Assembly: GCA_023386255.1 (NCBI GenBank)
Contig: JAEWKB010000236.1
Coordinates: 1-7,055 of the forward strand
Source of the DNA: Bacteroidota bacterium
GTDB taxonomy: Bacteria; Bacteroidota; Bacteroidia; Flavobacteriales; Flavobacteriaceae
Direction of reading: 5' to 3'
DNA: 7,055 bases
Shown here: in pieces, positions 1 through 5,848 of the stretch
Layout: every line of letters starts with the position of its first letter
Position numbering within the stretch: position 1 is the first letter of the stretch
Made by a program: the position numbers and the translations under genes
Notes under the pieces: generated by a model
Databases searched by the model: none
Seen by the model: the letters and a program-made list of their open reading frames with translations, nothing else
What the model was told of the DNA's origin: nothing

Positions 1-1028
1 ATGCTAGGGTTCGCCCTTTCAATGGTTTTAAGGGTTGTGGCATCGCAGAAGTAATAATCGAAAGTAAGGCCGTGTTGCTTTTTCTTCTGTGCAATAATAT
101 CAGTACCCGAAGCCGTTGCGCCAATAACTTTGTAGCCTTTAGCCTGTGCTTCTTTAACAAAAGCAGGCAGCTTGGCAAGCCCATCGTCACTGGCTTTCTC
201 CAAATCGTACGATATAAGCATGATGAGCTTCGGCTCGTTCAGCAGCTCTTCGGTATAGTTAGCGCCATCAAGTTCCAGAGTAAAGTCATGTATTGGCGGC
301 ACATATCCCTCCTGTACCAGTTTATCCTTCCTGTCAACAAACTCTGCATCGGCAGGTATTTTATCCAGTTCTTTGTCGGTAAACTCTTTTTCCACACCAT
401 TTACTTTATAAAGGAAAACCATCTCGTACTTGGCCTGTGGCGCTCCCGGTGGGATCTCCATACCCTTTTGGATGTTTGTACCAATATTATACGCCCTGAA
501 GTCTATTACCGGCAGGTGCGCCAGTACATAATAAGCTAACAGCCCGCACAATGCAAGGCTGGAATATACTACCAGGCCTGCAGCAAACTTGCTGAAAATA
601 CGCTTTACATGTTTCCTGTTGAAGAATATCACCAATATCAGTACCAGTAATACGACATCTTTAGTGAACGACTGCCAAGGGGTTAGTTTCAACGCATCGC
701 CAAAACAACCGCAGTCTGTCACTTTGCCTGTCACAGCCGAGTACAGCGTAAGGAACGTAAAGAACACGATCATGATGAGCAGGCTCCACAGCGTGAATTT
801 ACGCTTATAACCCACCAGCAGCATTACGCCCAGTACTACTTCAAAAATTACTATGATAACAGCAAGCGCCAGTGCATAAGGAATAAGAAATTCCATCTTT
901 AATACTTCAGACCCGAAATATTCCTGTAGCTTGAACGAAAACCCGACAGGGTCATTCAGCTTTATAAGTCCCGAAATAATGAACAGCACCCCAACGAGAA
1001 CCCGGCAAATATTGGTAATAATTTTCAT
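1..1028 (-). CDS. DoxX-domain membrane protein with thioredoxin-like C-terminal part (BT_3928-type), 3' end outside the window
   Basis: The frame is open from the ATG at 1028 to the left edge, giving 342 whole codons. The N-terminal part (about residues 1-140) is a DoxX/MauE-like four-helix membrane domain, with hydrophobic stretches near 5-22, 47-73, 79-99 and 123-137. A DCGCFGD motif (residues 105-111) sits at the membrane face between helices 3 and 4. A further hydrophobic segment lies near 149-171, followed by a soluble part whose end (about 265-342, LIMLISYDLEKAS then VKEAQAKGYKVIGATAS) reads like a thioredoxin fold. No CxxC is present where a thioredoxin active site would be. The architecture matches what I know as the BT_3928 family of Bacteroidota, usually about 20-30 residues longer than seen here, so little is missing. 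A redox or electron-transfer role is plausible but unproven. It begins 20 bp after the DUF1599 gene and is probably cotranscribed with it. Confidence 0.85.
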   Translation of the reverse strand, partial: MKIITNICRVLVGVLFIISGLIKLNDPVGFSFKLQEYFGSEVLKMEFLIPYALALAVIIVIFEVVLGVMLLVGYKRKFTLWSLLIMIVFFTFLTLYSAVTGKVTDCGCFGDALKLTPWQSFTKDVVLLVLILVIFFNRKHVKRIFSKFAAGLVVYSSLALCGLLAYYVLAHLPVIDFRAYNIGTNIQKGMEIPPGAPQAKYEMVFLYKVNGVEKEFTDKELDKIPADAEFVDRKDKLVQEGYVPPIHDFTLELDGANYTEELLNEPKLIMLISYDLEKASDDGLAKLPAFVKEAQAKGYKVIGATASGTDIIAQKKKQHGLTFDYYFCDATTLKTIERANPS

Positions 1029-1048
1029 AGCTTTTTATTTTGGTAAGG

Positions 1049-1588
1049 TTATATTTTCTTCATTAAGATTAGTGCAAAAACAGCATAATTAATCATGTCC
1101 TGGTAATTGGCGTCAATACCTTCAGATACCAGTGTTTTGCCTTTATTGTCTTCAATCTGCTTAACACGAAGCAGCTTTTGCAGGATCAGGTCGGTTAACG
1201 AACTCACCCTCATATCGCGCCACGCCTCGCCATAATCATGGTTCTTGGCTTCCATCAGGGTTTTGGTAAGGTGCACCTTCTCATCATACAGTGCGGTAGC
1301 TTCATCAACGCCAAGGTCGGGCTGGTCGGCCACTCCTTTGTCAAGTTGTATGAGGGCCATAATGGAGTAGTTGATGATGCCAATAAACTCGCCCGTCTCA
1401 TCCTCGTCCACCTTGCGCACCTCATTTTCCTGTAGGCTGCGTATGCGCTGTGCTTTTATAAAAATCTGGTCGGTGAGCGATGGCAGCCTCAATATCCTCC
1501 AGGCACTGCCGTAATCTTTCATTTTATTGATGTAAAGCTGCCTGCAAATGGCTATAACGCTGTCGTATTCGGCGGAAGTATTGTGCAT
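1049..1588 (-). CDS. DUF1599 family protein with two internal repeats
   Basis: A 179-residue soluble protein with no signal peptide or membrane helix. It consists of two similar halves: residues about 18-83 carry KMKDYGSAWRILRLPSLTD and later IINYSIMALI, and residues about 111-177 carry KNHDYGEAWRDMRVSSLTD and later MINYAVFALI. The DYGxAWR signature is at 25-31 and 118-124. This is the DUF1599 family (Pfam PF07659), which I recall also being called nucleotide modification associated domain 1 in phage-linked proteins. The biochemical activity is unknown; stand-alone copies like this are common in Bacteroidota and need not be linked to DNA modification. The ATG at 1588 is chosen because a strong promoter ends about 25 bases upstream. 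It is the first gene of an operon with the DoxX protein and is divergent from folP. Confidence 0.88.
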   Translation of the reverse strand: MHNTSAEYDSVIAICRQLYINKMKDYGSAWRILRLPSLTDQIFIKAQRIRSLQENEVRKVDEDETGEFIGIINYSIMALIQLDKGVADQPDLGVDEATALYDEKVHLTKTLMEAKNHDYGEAWRDMRVSSLTDLILQKLLRVKQIEDNKGKTLVSEGIDANYQDMINYAVFALILMKKI

Positions 1589-1616
1589 TAAGTATATCTT
1601 TGTAATGAAATTTTCC

Positions 1617-1647
1617 CAAATGTACTAAAACACCCCCTAAAACCAAA
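1617..1647 (-). promoter_or_regulatory. Bacteroidota-type sigma promoter for the DUF1599-DoxX operon
   Basis: Read on the minus strand, TTTG (1647-1644) is followed after exactly 19 bases by TACATTTG (1624-1617). Both boxes match the Bacteroidota primary sigma consensus (TTTG/TTG about 19 bases before TAnnTTTG) without mismatch. Transcription would start near 1611, leaving a leader of about 20-25 bases before the ATG at 1588. Confidence 0.72.
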
Positions 1648-1670
1648 GGGGCAGCCTAAAAACTACTAAC

Positions 1671-2501
1671 ATGCTTATCAACTGCAAAGGCCGGTTAATT
1701 GATTTGTCCCAACCCAAAGTGATGGGCATCCTGAACTGTACACCCGACTCTTTCTATGACGGTGGGCGGTACAAAAACGAGGCGGAGCTGCTTAGCCAGG
1801 CGGAGCGCATGCTTGCCGAAGGCGCTGATTTTATAGATATTGGAGCATACTCCTCAAAGCCGAATGCCGAATTTGTAAGCGAGGATGAAGAGCTGCAGCG
1901 CATTGTGCCGGTGTTGGAACTGGTGCTGAAAAACTTCCCTGATACACTAATTTCAATAGATACTTTTAGAGCGAAAGTAGCTGAGGAAACCGTACTGGCC
2001 GGGGCGGCGATAGTAAACGACATTTCAGCGGGGCTGCTGGATGAGGCAATGCTGGAAACGGTGGGTAAGCTAAGGGTTCCTTACATCATGATGCACATGC
2101 GCGGCACCCCGCAAACCATGGTGAAACTGACCGATTATGAGGATATTGTGAAGGAAATGCTGTTCTACTTCTCCCAGCGGATTGCGGCGGCAAGGGCGGC
2201 AGGCATAAATGATATAATTATTGACCCCGGTTTTGGGTTTGCCAAAACACTGCAGCAGAATTATGAAGTACTAAGCAAACTGGAGCTTTTCCAAATGACG
2301 GAACTGCCTGTTTTAGCGGGAGTTTCTCGCAAGTCGATGATTTATAAACTGCTTGGGACAACCCCTGCGGAATCGTTAAACGGTACTACCGCACTCAATA
2401 CCCTGGCATTAACCAAAGGCGCTAACATACTGCGGGTTCACGATGTAAAGGAGGCGGTGGAGTGCGTAAAAATATTTCAGAGTTCAGATTTTAGATTTTA
2501 G
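1671..2501 (+). CDS. folP: Dihydropteroate synthase
   Basis: This enzyme joins p-aminobenzoate to the pterin pyrophosphate to make dihydropteroate in folate synthesis, in the cytosol; it is the sulfonamide target. The 276-residue length is typical. The motifs run in family order along a TIM barrel: MGILNCTPDSFYDGGRY (18-34), DFIDIGAYSSKP (53-64), SIDTFR (95-100), VNDISAG (115-121), MHMRG (141-145), DPGFGFAKT (185-193), LAGVSRKSMI (215-224) and RVHDV (255-259). The substrate loop reads SSKP where many proteobacterial enzymes have STRP; I regard this as usual for Bacteroidota, not a resistance mutation. The ATG at 1671 fits the family N-terminus and has no Shine-Dalgarno sequence. The last six residues (SSDFRF) are encoded by an intergenic repeat in which the stop codon lies. 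It is divergent from the DUF1599 operon and convergent with rlmH. Confidence 0.96.
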   Translation: MLINCKGRLIDLSQPKVMGILNCTPDSFYDGGRYKNEAELLSQAERMLAEGADFIDIGAYSSKPNAEFVSEDEELQRIVPVLELVLKNFPDTLISIDTFRAKVAEETVLAGAAIVNDISAGLLDEAMLETVGKLRVPYIMMHMRGTPQTMVKLTDYEDIVKEMLFYFSQRIAAARAAGINDIIIDPGFGFAKTLQQNYEVLSKLELFQMTELPVLAGVSRKSMIYKLLGTTPAESLNGTTALNTLALTKGANILRVHDVKEAVECVKIFQSSDFRF

Positions 2502-2530
2502 ATTACTGTGGGAATCTGAAATCTGAAATC
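2487..2530. terminator. Repeat-built hairpin between convergent folP and rlmH
   Basis: Bases 2487-2504 pair with 2513-2530 to give an 18 bp stem, including two G-U wobbles on the plus-strand RNA, around an 8-base loop (ACTGTGGG). Both arms consist of repeated GATTTTA / AATCTGA units. A similar unit (AAATCTAAAATTT) follows at 2533-2545. The stem is AT-rich and overlaps the end of folP; its place between converging genes suggests a two-way terminator. Its sequence resembles short repeats scattered between genes in many Bacteroidota genomes. Confidence 0.6.
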
Positions 2531-2545
2531 ATAAATCTAAAATTT

Positions 2546-3019
2546 CTATTGATGGTGATACGGCTCACCCTTCAGTATTGTAAAAGCCCTGTAGAGCTGC
2601 TCGATAAAAAACAGGCGCACCATTTGGTGGGAGAACGTCATGGCCGATAGCGACACCTTGCCCTGTGCCTTTGCATATACCGCGTCTGAAAAGCCGTAGG
2701 GGCCGCCAATCACAAAAACAAGGGTTTTGATGCCTGAGTTCATTTTCTTCTGTAATTCGCCGGAAAATGCCACGCTGCTAAAGCTTTTGCCGTTCTCGTC
2801 GAGCAGGATTAGCTGGTCGGTAGGGGAGAGCTTGGCCAGGATCATTTCGCCCTCTTTTTCTTTCTGCTGCGCCTCGCTCAGGTTCTTCACGTTCTTGATG
2901 TCCGGTATTACCTCCAGCTCAAACTTTATGTAGAACGAGAGCCGCTTCATGTAATCGTCTATGAGCTGCTGCAGGTTCTTGTTGTCGGTCTTGCCTATGG
3001 CGAGGAGCTTTATGTTCAT
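2546..3019 (-). CDS. rlmH: 23S rRNA (pseudouridine1915-N3)-methyltransferase RlmH
   Basis: A SPOUT-class methyltransferase that methylates pseudouridine 1915 in helix 69 of 23S rRNA using S-adenosylmethionine, acting on assembled ribosomes as a dimer. The 157-residue length is standard. Family marks are MNIKLLAIGKT at the start, LLDENGK (72-78), FVIGGPYGF (102-110) forming the cofactor-binding knot, SLSAMTFSHQMVR (123-135), EQLYRAF (140-146) and the C-terminal PYHH (153-156). The ATG at 3019 gives the expected N-terminus. It converges with folP. Upstream is a repeat spacer and then the AT-rich two-gene unit on the same strand, so read-through from that unit could reach rlmH, as I see no clear terminator between them. 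Confidence 0.96.
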   Translation of the reverse strand: MNIKLLAIGKTDNKNLQQLIDDYMKRLSFYIKFELEVIPDIKNVKNLSEAQQKEKEGEMILAKLSPTDQLILLDENGKSFSSVAFSGELQKKMNSGIKTLVFVIGGPYGFSDAVYAKAQGKVSLSAMTFSHQMVRLFFIEQLYRAFTILKGEPYHHQ

Positions 3020-3227
3020 GTGTTAGTAGTTGCAAAGTTGCAAAGGTACAAAGTTGCAAAGTTTTTGTGTTTCTTCCATTTCGACGACAGGAGAAATCTC
3101 GATTATGGAACACGGATGACACGGATTGGGCTGATGACTGCTGATTTGATGCACATCCAGTCACGCTGTGCCTGTCGAAGCGCAATTGGAATACAGTTGA
3201 CGCGATTAGGCTGATGACCTTAAATAA
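3020..3227. repeat. Intergenic mosaic of degenerate short repeats
   Basis: This 208 bp spacer between rlmH and the AT-rich cassette holds no convincing gene. It contains four tandem 8-mers (3031-3062), a palindrome-like piece (ATTTC 3078-3082, GAAAT 3093-3097), two adjacent copies of ACACGGAT (3110-3117 and 3119-3126), a 15-mer GATTGGGCTGATGAC (3124-3138) repeated with one mismatch at 3204-3218, and a segment near 3158-3180 ending CCTGTCGAAG. From memory these resemble separate short repeat families scattered between genes in Bacteroidota. Several short open frames cross it, but none has protein-like composition. Confidence 0.6.
3031..3062. repeat. Four tandem 8-bp repeats upstream of rlmH
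   Basis: Four head-to-tail units: TGCAAAGT, TGCAAAGG, TACAAAGT and TGCAAAGT. The array starts 11 bases before the rlmH ATG. On the minus strand the second/third junction reads TACCTTTG (3048-3041), an exact TAnnTTTG box, but I find no TTTG about 19 bases further upstream. It could serve as a promoter element for rlmH, or the match may be by chance because every unit contains CTTTG on that strand. Confidence 0.7.
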
Positions 3228-3962
3228 CTATTCAATTAGCATTTCTTGCAATTTAAAATTTGTTTGGTATTTATTTTCAAAAATGTCTTCAAATATTACG
3301 ACAATCTCGCATTTCATTAAATGTTTTATACAATCATCAAGTAACTTGGATAATTCACTTCCCTCCTTATTGCCCTCAATTAAAATTAGCCGTTTTGAAT
3401 GATCTGGTGATAACGTGAGTACTGAAGAGGTGTTATAATAAGCCTTACATCTGTCGAGATTGACATTTGCTTCAAGAGCTTGATAAAGGAATTTATAGTT
3501 TATTCTATCATTATACTTAATTTGAAGATCTTTTATAATGAGGGGACCTATACCATAATTAACAATAGATATTTGCAATTTATCATGATAAGATAGAATT
3601 TCAATATCGGGGTAAGGTTTATTTTGTTTATGTATTAATTCTATTTCCTTATTAAATCTTGTCGTTTCCCGGATAATATTATTTTGATTAAATTCATTTT
3701 CTGATTCATGTATACGAGTCGCTATTTTTAAAGTTATATATACCCCTATGAGGGACAAAAAAGCTGCAATAAGATTTAAAAAAGTACCTACCGTTCCACC
3801 AATAAAATCGCCGAAAGCTCCCCATACAGACTCACTTTCAGAAAGCTCACTTGTACCAAAATTAGTAAAATAGAAAATTACTGGAACAGCGAGAAATACG
3901 ATTGTAATGATGATAATACCTTTAACAAAATTTTTTATTTCACTTCTATTTACAATCTCCAT
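3228..3962 (-). CDS. Two-helix membrane protein of unknown function, partner of the AbiC-like gene
   Basis: I do not recognise a named family. The 244-residue protein has two membrane helices near 14-33 and 54-80, joined by an acidic loop (SELSESESVWGAFGDF, 38-53). Helix 2 begins with FGDFIGGTVG, similar in placement and pattern to DEFMSGSV in the upstream protein. A short charged helical stretch (81-112) leads to a soluble part (about 117-241) in which PDIEILSYHDKLQISIVNYG and GIGPLIIKDLQIKY suggest a beta-rich domain; I have seen the N-G-GP-I pattern in small membrane proteins of accessory regions. The last part has DDCIKHLMKCEIVVIFEDIF. By the positive-inside rule the C-terminal domain is probably cytosolic. 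Its ATG lies 6 bases after the stop of the upstream gene, so the two are very likely cotranscribed. It is strongly AT-rich compared with rlmH and nadC. An accessory role in phage defence is an inference from the neighbour only. Confidence 0.75.
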   Translation of the reverse strand: MEIVNRSEIKNFVKGIIIITIVFLAVPVIFYFTNFGTSELSESESVWGAFGDFIGGTVGTFLNLIAAFLSLIGVYITLKIATRIHESENEFNQNNIIRETTRFNKEIELIHKQNKPYPDIEILSYHDKLQISIVNYGIGPLIIKDLQIKYNDRINYKFLYQALEANVNLDRCKAYYNTSSVLTLSPDHSKRLILIEGNKEGSELSKLLDDCIKHLMKCEIVVIFEDIFENKYQTNFKLQEMLIE

Positions 3963-3968
3963 AATAAC

Positions 3969-4898
3969 TTATTTTATTCCATAAGCACTGTTCTTATAAT
4001 GAGATTTATGATTTGGATCAAATAATAAACCCTCATCTATGTTTTTAAAAAGAGCATAATCTTCTATTAGAGGCGAAAATTTATCTTTTCCATTAACATG
4101 TAAACAATTGTAAAAAAGTAAAATTTGTTCATAACTAGATAATTGTGCTCTAGTAACAGCAATATACTGTTTCTTGTTGTCTATCGAGGAGTTATGAATA
4201 AATTTTATTATGTGGTAGAGTGTTCTAAAATAATGGCTCATATCTGATTTGTTAACATTGTAAAATTCGTCATAAGCATTTATATATACTTCTATTGTTA
4301 CTTCTTGCTGCTGTAAGTTTATCTTCTGTTGATTGATATACGAATTCAATCTTCTATAAAAAACTTCAAAACAATCTCTACCTGATGTTGTTACTTCTTT
4401 AGATCTAGAATTTCTCAAATCTAAAGAATTTACAATGGAATTAAATAAATTAAGGAGCTGAAAGAATGTGGTTTCAAATTTTTGCTGTCTTAATGTGGAG
4501 TTTTGTTCCTTCATCTCTTCTTTTTGACCCGACAGCTCAAGTCTGGTATACTTAACTTCCAATTGGCTATACATTATTTCCAATTGTTGATTTAATAGTT
4601 GTTGTTTCTGTCCTAGAAAGGCAACATATATAAAGAACAGACCAGCTAAGGACCATACAGCTGCAACTGATCCTGACATAAATTCATCAAGAGGTTTTAA
4701 ATTTGACCCAGAGTTGAATTTAAAAAAATATAAAATTGCACATATTGCTACAACGATTCCTAGAACTATTAGTCCCCAAGCAATAATCGTGAAGAGTTTT
4801 ACTTTACTATTTAATTTATCTATTTCATTAACTATTTCACCTTCTCGTTTACTTATTCTTAAAGATGAGTTATGAATCTCTTGCTCTACATCATTCAT
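3969..4898 (-). CDS. Putative phage abortive infection (putAbiC/AbiC-like) membrane protein
   Basis: The 309-residue protein starts with a charged helical segment (1-34), then two membrane helices (about 35-59 and 76-97) separated by a short loop ending DEFMSGSV (71-78). A coiled-coil-like, Q/L-rich helix follows (98-140). The cytosolic part is helical, with conserved-looking blocks: FETTFFQLLNLFNSIV (141-156), GRDCFEVFYRRL (173-184), HYFRTLYHIIKFI (222-234), RAQLSSYEQILLFYNCL (250-266) and PLIEDYALFKNI (276-287). This order matches my memory of the putative phage abortive infection family (Pfam PF16872, related to lactococcal AbiC), whose mechanism is unknown. No nuclease or nucleotide-binding motif is visible. 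The ATG at 4898 is the first in-frame start after an AT-rich leader. It is the first gene of a two-gene unit, divergent from nadC by 92 bp, and far more AT-rich than its neighbours, which suggests transfer. Confidence 0.75.
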   Translation of the reverse strand: MNDVEQEIHNSSLRISKREGEIVNEIDKLNSKVKLFTIIAWGLIVLGIVVAICAILYFFKFNSGSNLKPLDEFMSGSVAAVWSLAGLFFIYVAFLGQKQQLLNQQLEIMYSQLEVKYTRLELSGQKEEMKEQNSTLRQQKFETTFFQLLNLFNSIVNSLDLRNSRSKEVTTSGRDCFEVFYRRLNSYINQQKINLQQQEVTIEVYINAYDEFYNVNKSDMSHYFRTLYHIIKFIHNSSIDNKKQYIAVTRAQLSSYEQILLFYNCLHVNGKDKFSPLIEDYALFKNIDEGLLFDPNHKSHYKNSAYGIK

Positions 4899-4947
4899 AT
4901 TAAAAATTTTGGCAATTTAAAAATCTTCTCTACTACCACAACACAAT

Positions 4948-4979
4948 TAAAGATAAATTTTTCCCTATTTTAGCCTAAA
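4948..4979 (-). promoter_or_regulatory. Possible promoter of the AbiC-like two-gene unit
   Basis: On the minus strand, TTTA (4979-4976) precedes TATCTTTA (4955-4948) by 20 bases. Each box has one mismatch to the Bacteroidota TTTG and TAnnTTTG consensus, and the spacing is acceptable. Transcription would start near 4941, giving a leader of about 40 bases. In such AT-rich DNA a chance match is possible. Confidence 0.3.
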
Positions 4980-4990
4980 CAATCCATTGC

Positions 4991-5848
4991 ATGATTTCCA
5001 GAGAACAATTCCAGAAAGAACTCGATATAATAATAGCCAACGCCATACGTGAAGATGTAGGCCCCGGCGACCACTCCTCACTGGCCTGCATACCCGCAAG
5101 CGCCACAGGCCGCGCCAAACTCCTGGTAAAAGACACCGGCATACTGGCAGGGGTAGATTTTGCACAGCAGGTGTTTAAGTATGTAGACCCTAACCTTACT
5201 GTCGAAGTGTTCCTGCAGGACGGAACGCCGGTAAACTTTGGCGATGTAGCGTTCCACGTTTCGGGCAGCTCGCAAAGCATACTTAAGGCCGAAAGGCTGG
5301 TGCTCAACGCTATGCAGCGCATGAGCGCCATTGCCACCAAAACCAAAAAATATGTAGATATTTTAGAGGGCACCGGCACTAAAGTGCTCGATACCCGCAA
5401 AACAACGCCCGGCATACGCGCGCTCGAAAAATGGGCTGTAACTATAGGCGGCGGCGAAAACCACCGCTTTGCCCTGTATGATATGATAATGCTGAAGGAC
5501 AACCACATAGACTTTGCCGGCGGAATTACTGAAGCTATTACCAAAACGCATGAATACCTTAAGACTAATAACCTTGACCTGAAAATAATTGTAGAAGCAC
5601 GCGACCTTAACGAAGTGCGCGAAATAATTGCCAACCCCGGCGTGCACCGCATACTGCTCGATAATTTTGACTACGACCAAACCCGCGAGGCTGTTGCGCT
5701 TATTGGCGACTATTGCCAGACGGAATCTTCGGGCGGGATTAATGAGCAGACCATGCGCAACTATGCCGAATGCGGTGTAGATTATATATCGTCGGGGGCG
5801 CTCACACACTCTATTTATAACTTAGACCTTAGCCTAAAAGCCTTTTAA
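4991..5848 (+). CDS. nadC: Nicotinate-nucleotide diphosphorylase (carboxylating), quinolinate phosphoribosyltransferase
   Basis: The enzyme converts quinolinate and PRPP to nicotinate mononucleotide, CO2 and pyrophosphate in de novo NAD synthesis, in the cytosol. The 285-residue length is typical. Motifs: EDVGPGDHSS near the start (21-30), ERLVLNAMQRMSAIAT (101-116), DTRKTTPGIR (134-143), EKWAV (146-150), GGGENHR (153-159), MLKDNHI (167-173), VEAR (201-204), LLDNFD (222-227), ESSGGI (245-250) and ISSGALTHS (266-274), covering the quinolinate- and PRPP-binding residues. The ATG at 4991 fits the family start; there is no Shine-Dalgarno sequence. It is the first gene of a plus-strand run; its stop codon overlaps the yihY start by one base, suggesting coupled translation. 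No nadA or nadB is in view. Codons are GC-rich, in sharp contrast to the unit just upstream. Confidence 0.97.
   Translation: MISREQFQKELDIIIANAIREDVGPGDHSSLACIPASATGRAKLLVKDTGILAGVDFAQQVFKYVDPNLTVEVFLQDGTPVNFGDVAFHVSGSSQSILKAERLVLNAMQRMSAIATKTKKYVDILEGTGTKVLDTRKTTPGIRALEKWAVTIGGGENHRFALYDMIMLKDNHIDFAGGITEAITKTHEYLKTNNLDLKIIVEARDLNEVREIIANPGVHRILLDNFDYDQTREAVALIGDYCQTESSGGINEQTMRNYAECGVDYISSGALTHSIYNLDLSLKAF

Noticed and set aside
1595..1602. TATCTTTG on the plus strand as a folP promoter box.
   Set aside because: It fits TAnnTTTG, but no TTTG or TTG lies 17-23 bases upstream, and it overlaps the start region of the divergent gene.
2919..3185. Open frame on the minus strand through the rlmH start and spacer.
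   Set aside because: It overlaps the rlmH start out of frame, runs through repeat DNA and gives a low-complexity, non-globular protein.
3020..3402. Two short plus-strand open frames in the repeat spacer and over the end of the 244-residue gene.
   Set aside because: The first lies in repeats and the second is antisense to a better supported gene; neither looks like a protein.
3206..4978. TTAGGCT at 3206-3212 and AGCCTAA at 4972-4978 as terminal inverted repeats of the island.
   Set aside because: The same 7-mer also occurs near 1653 and 5831, so it is common here; there is no transposase and no target-site duplication.
5363..5809. Long minus-strand open frames opposite nadC and yihY.
   Set aside because: They are antisense shadows of genes with clear family motifs.
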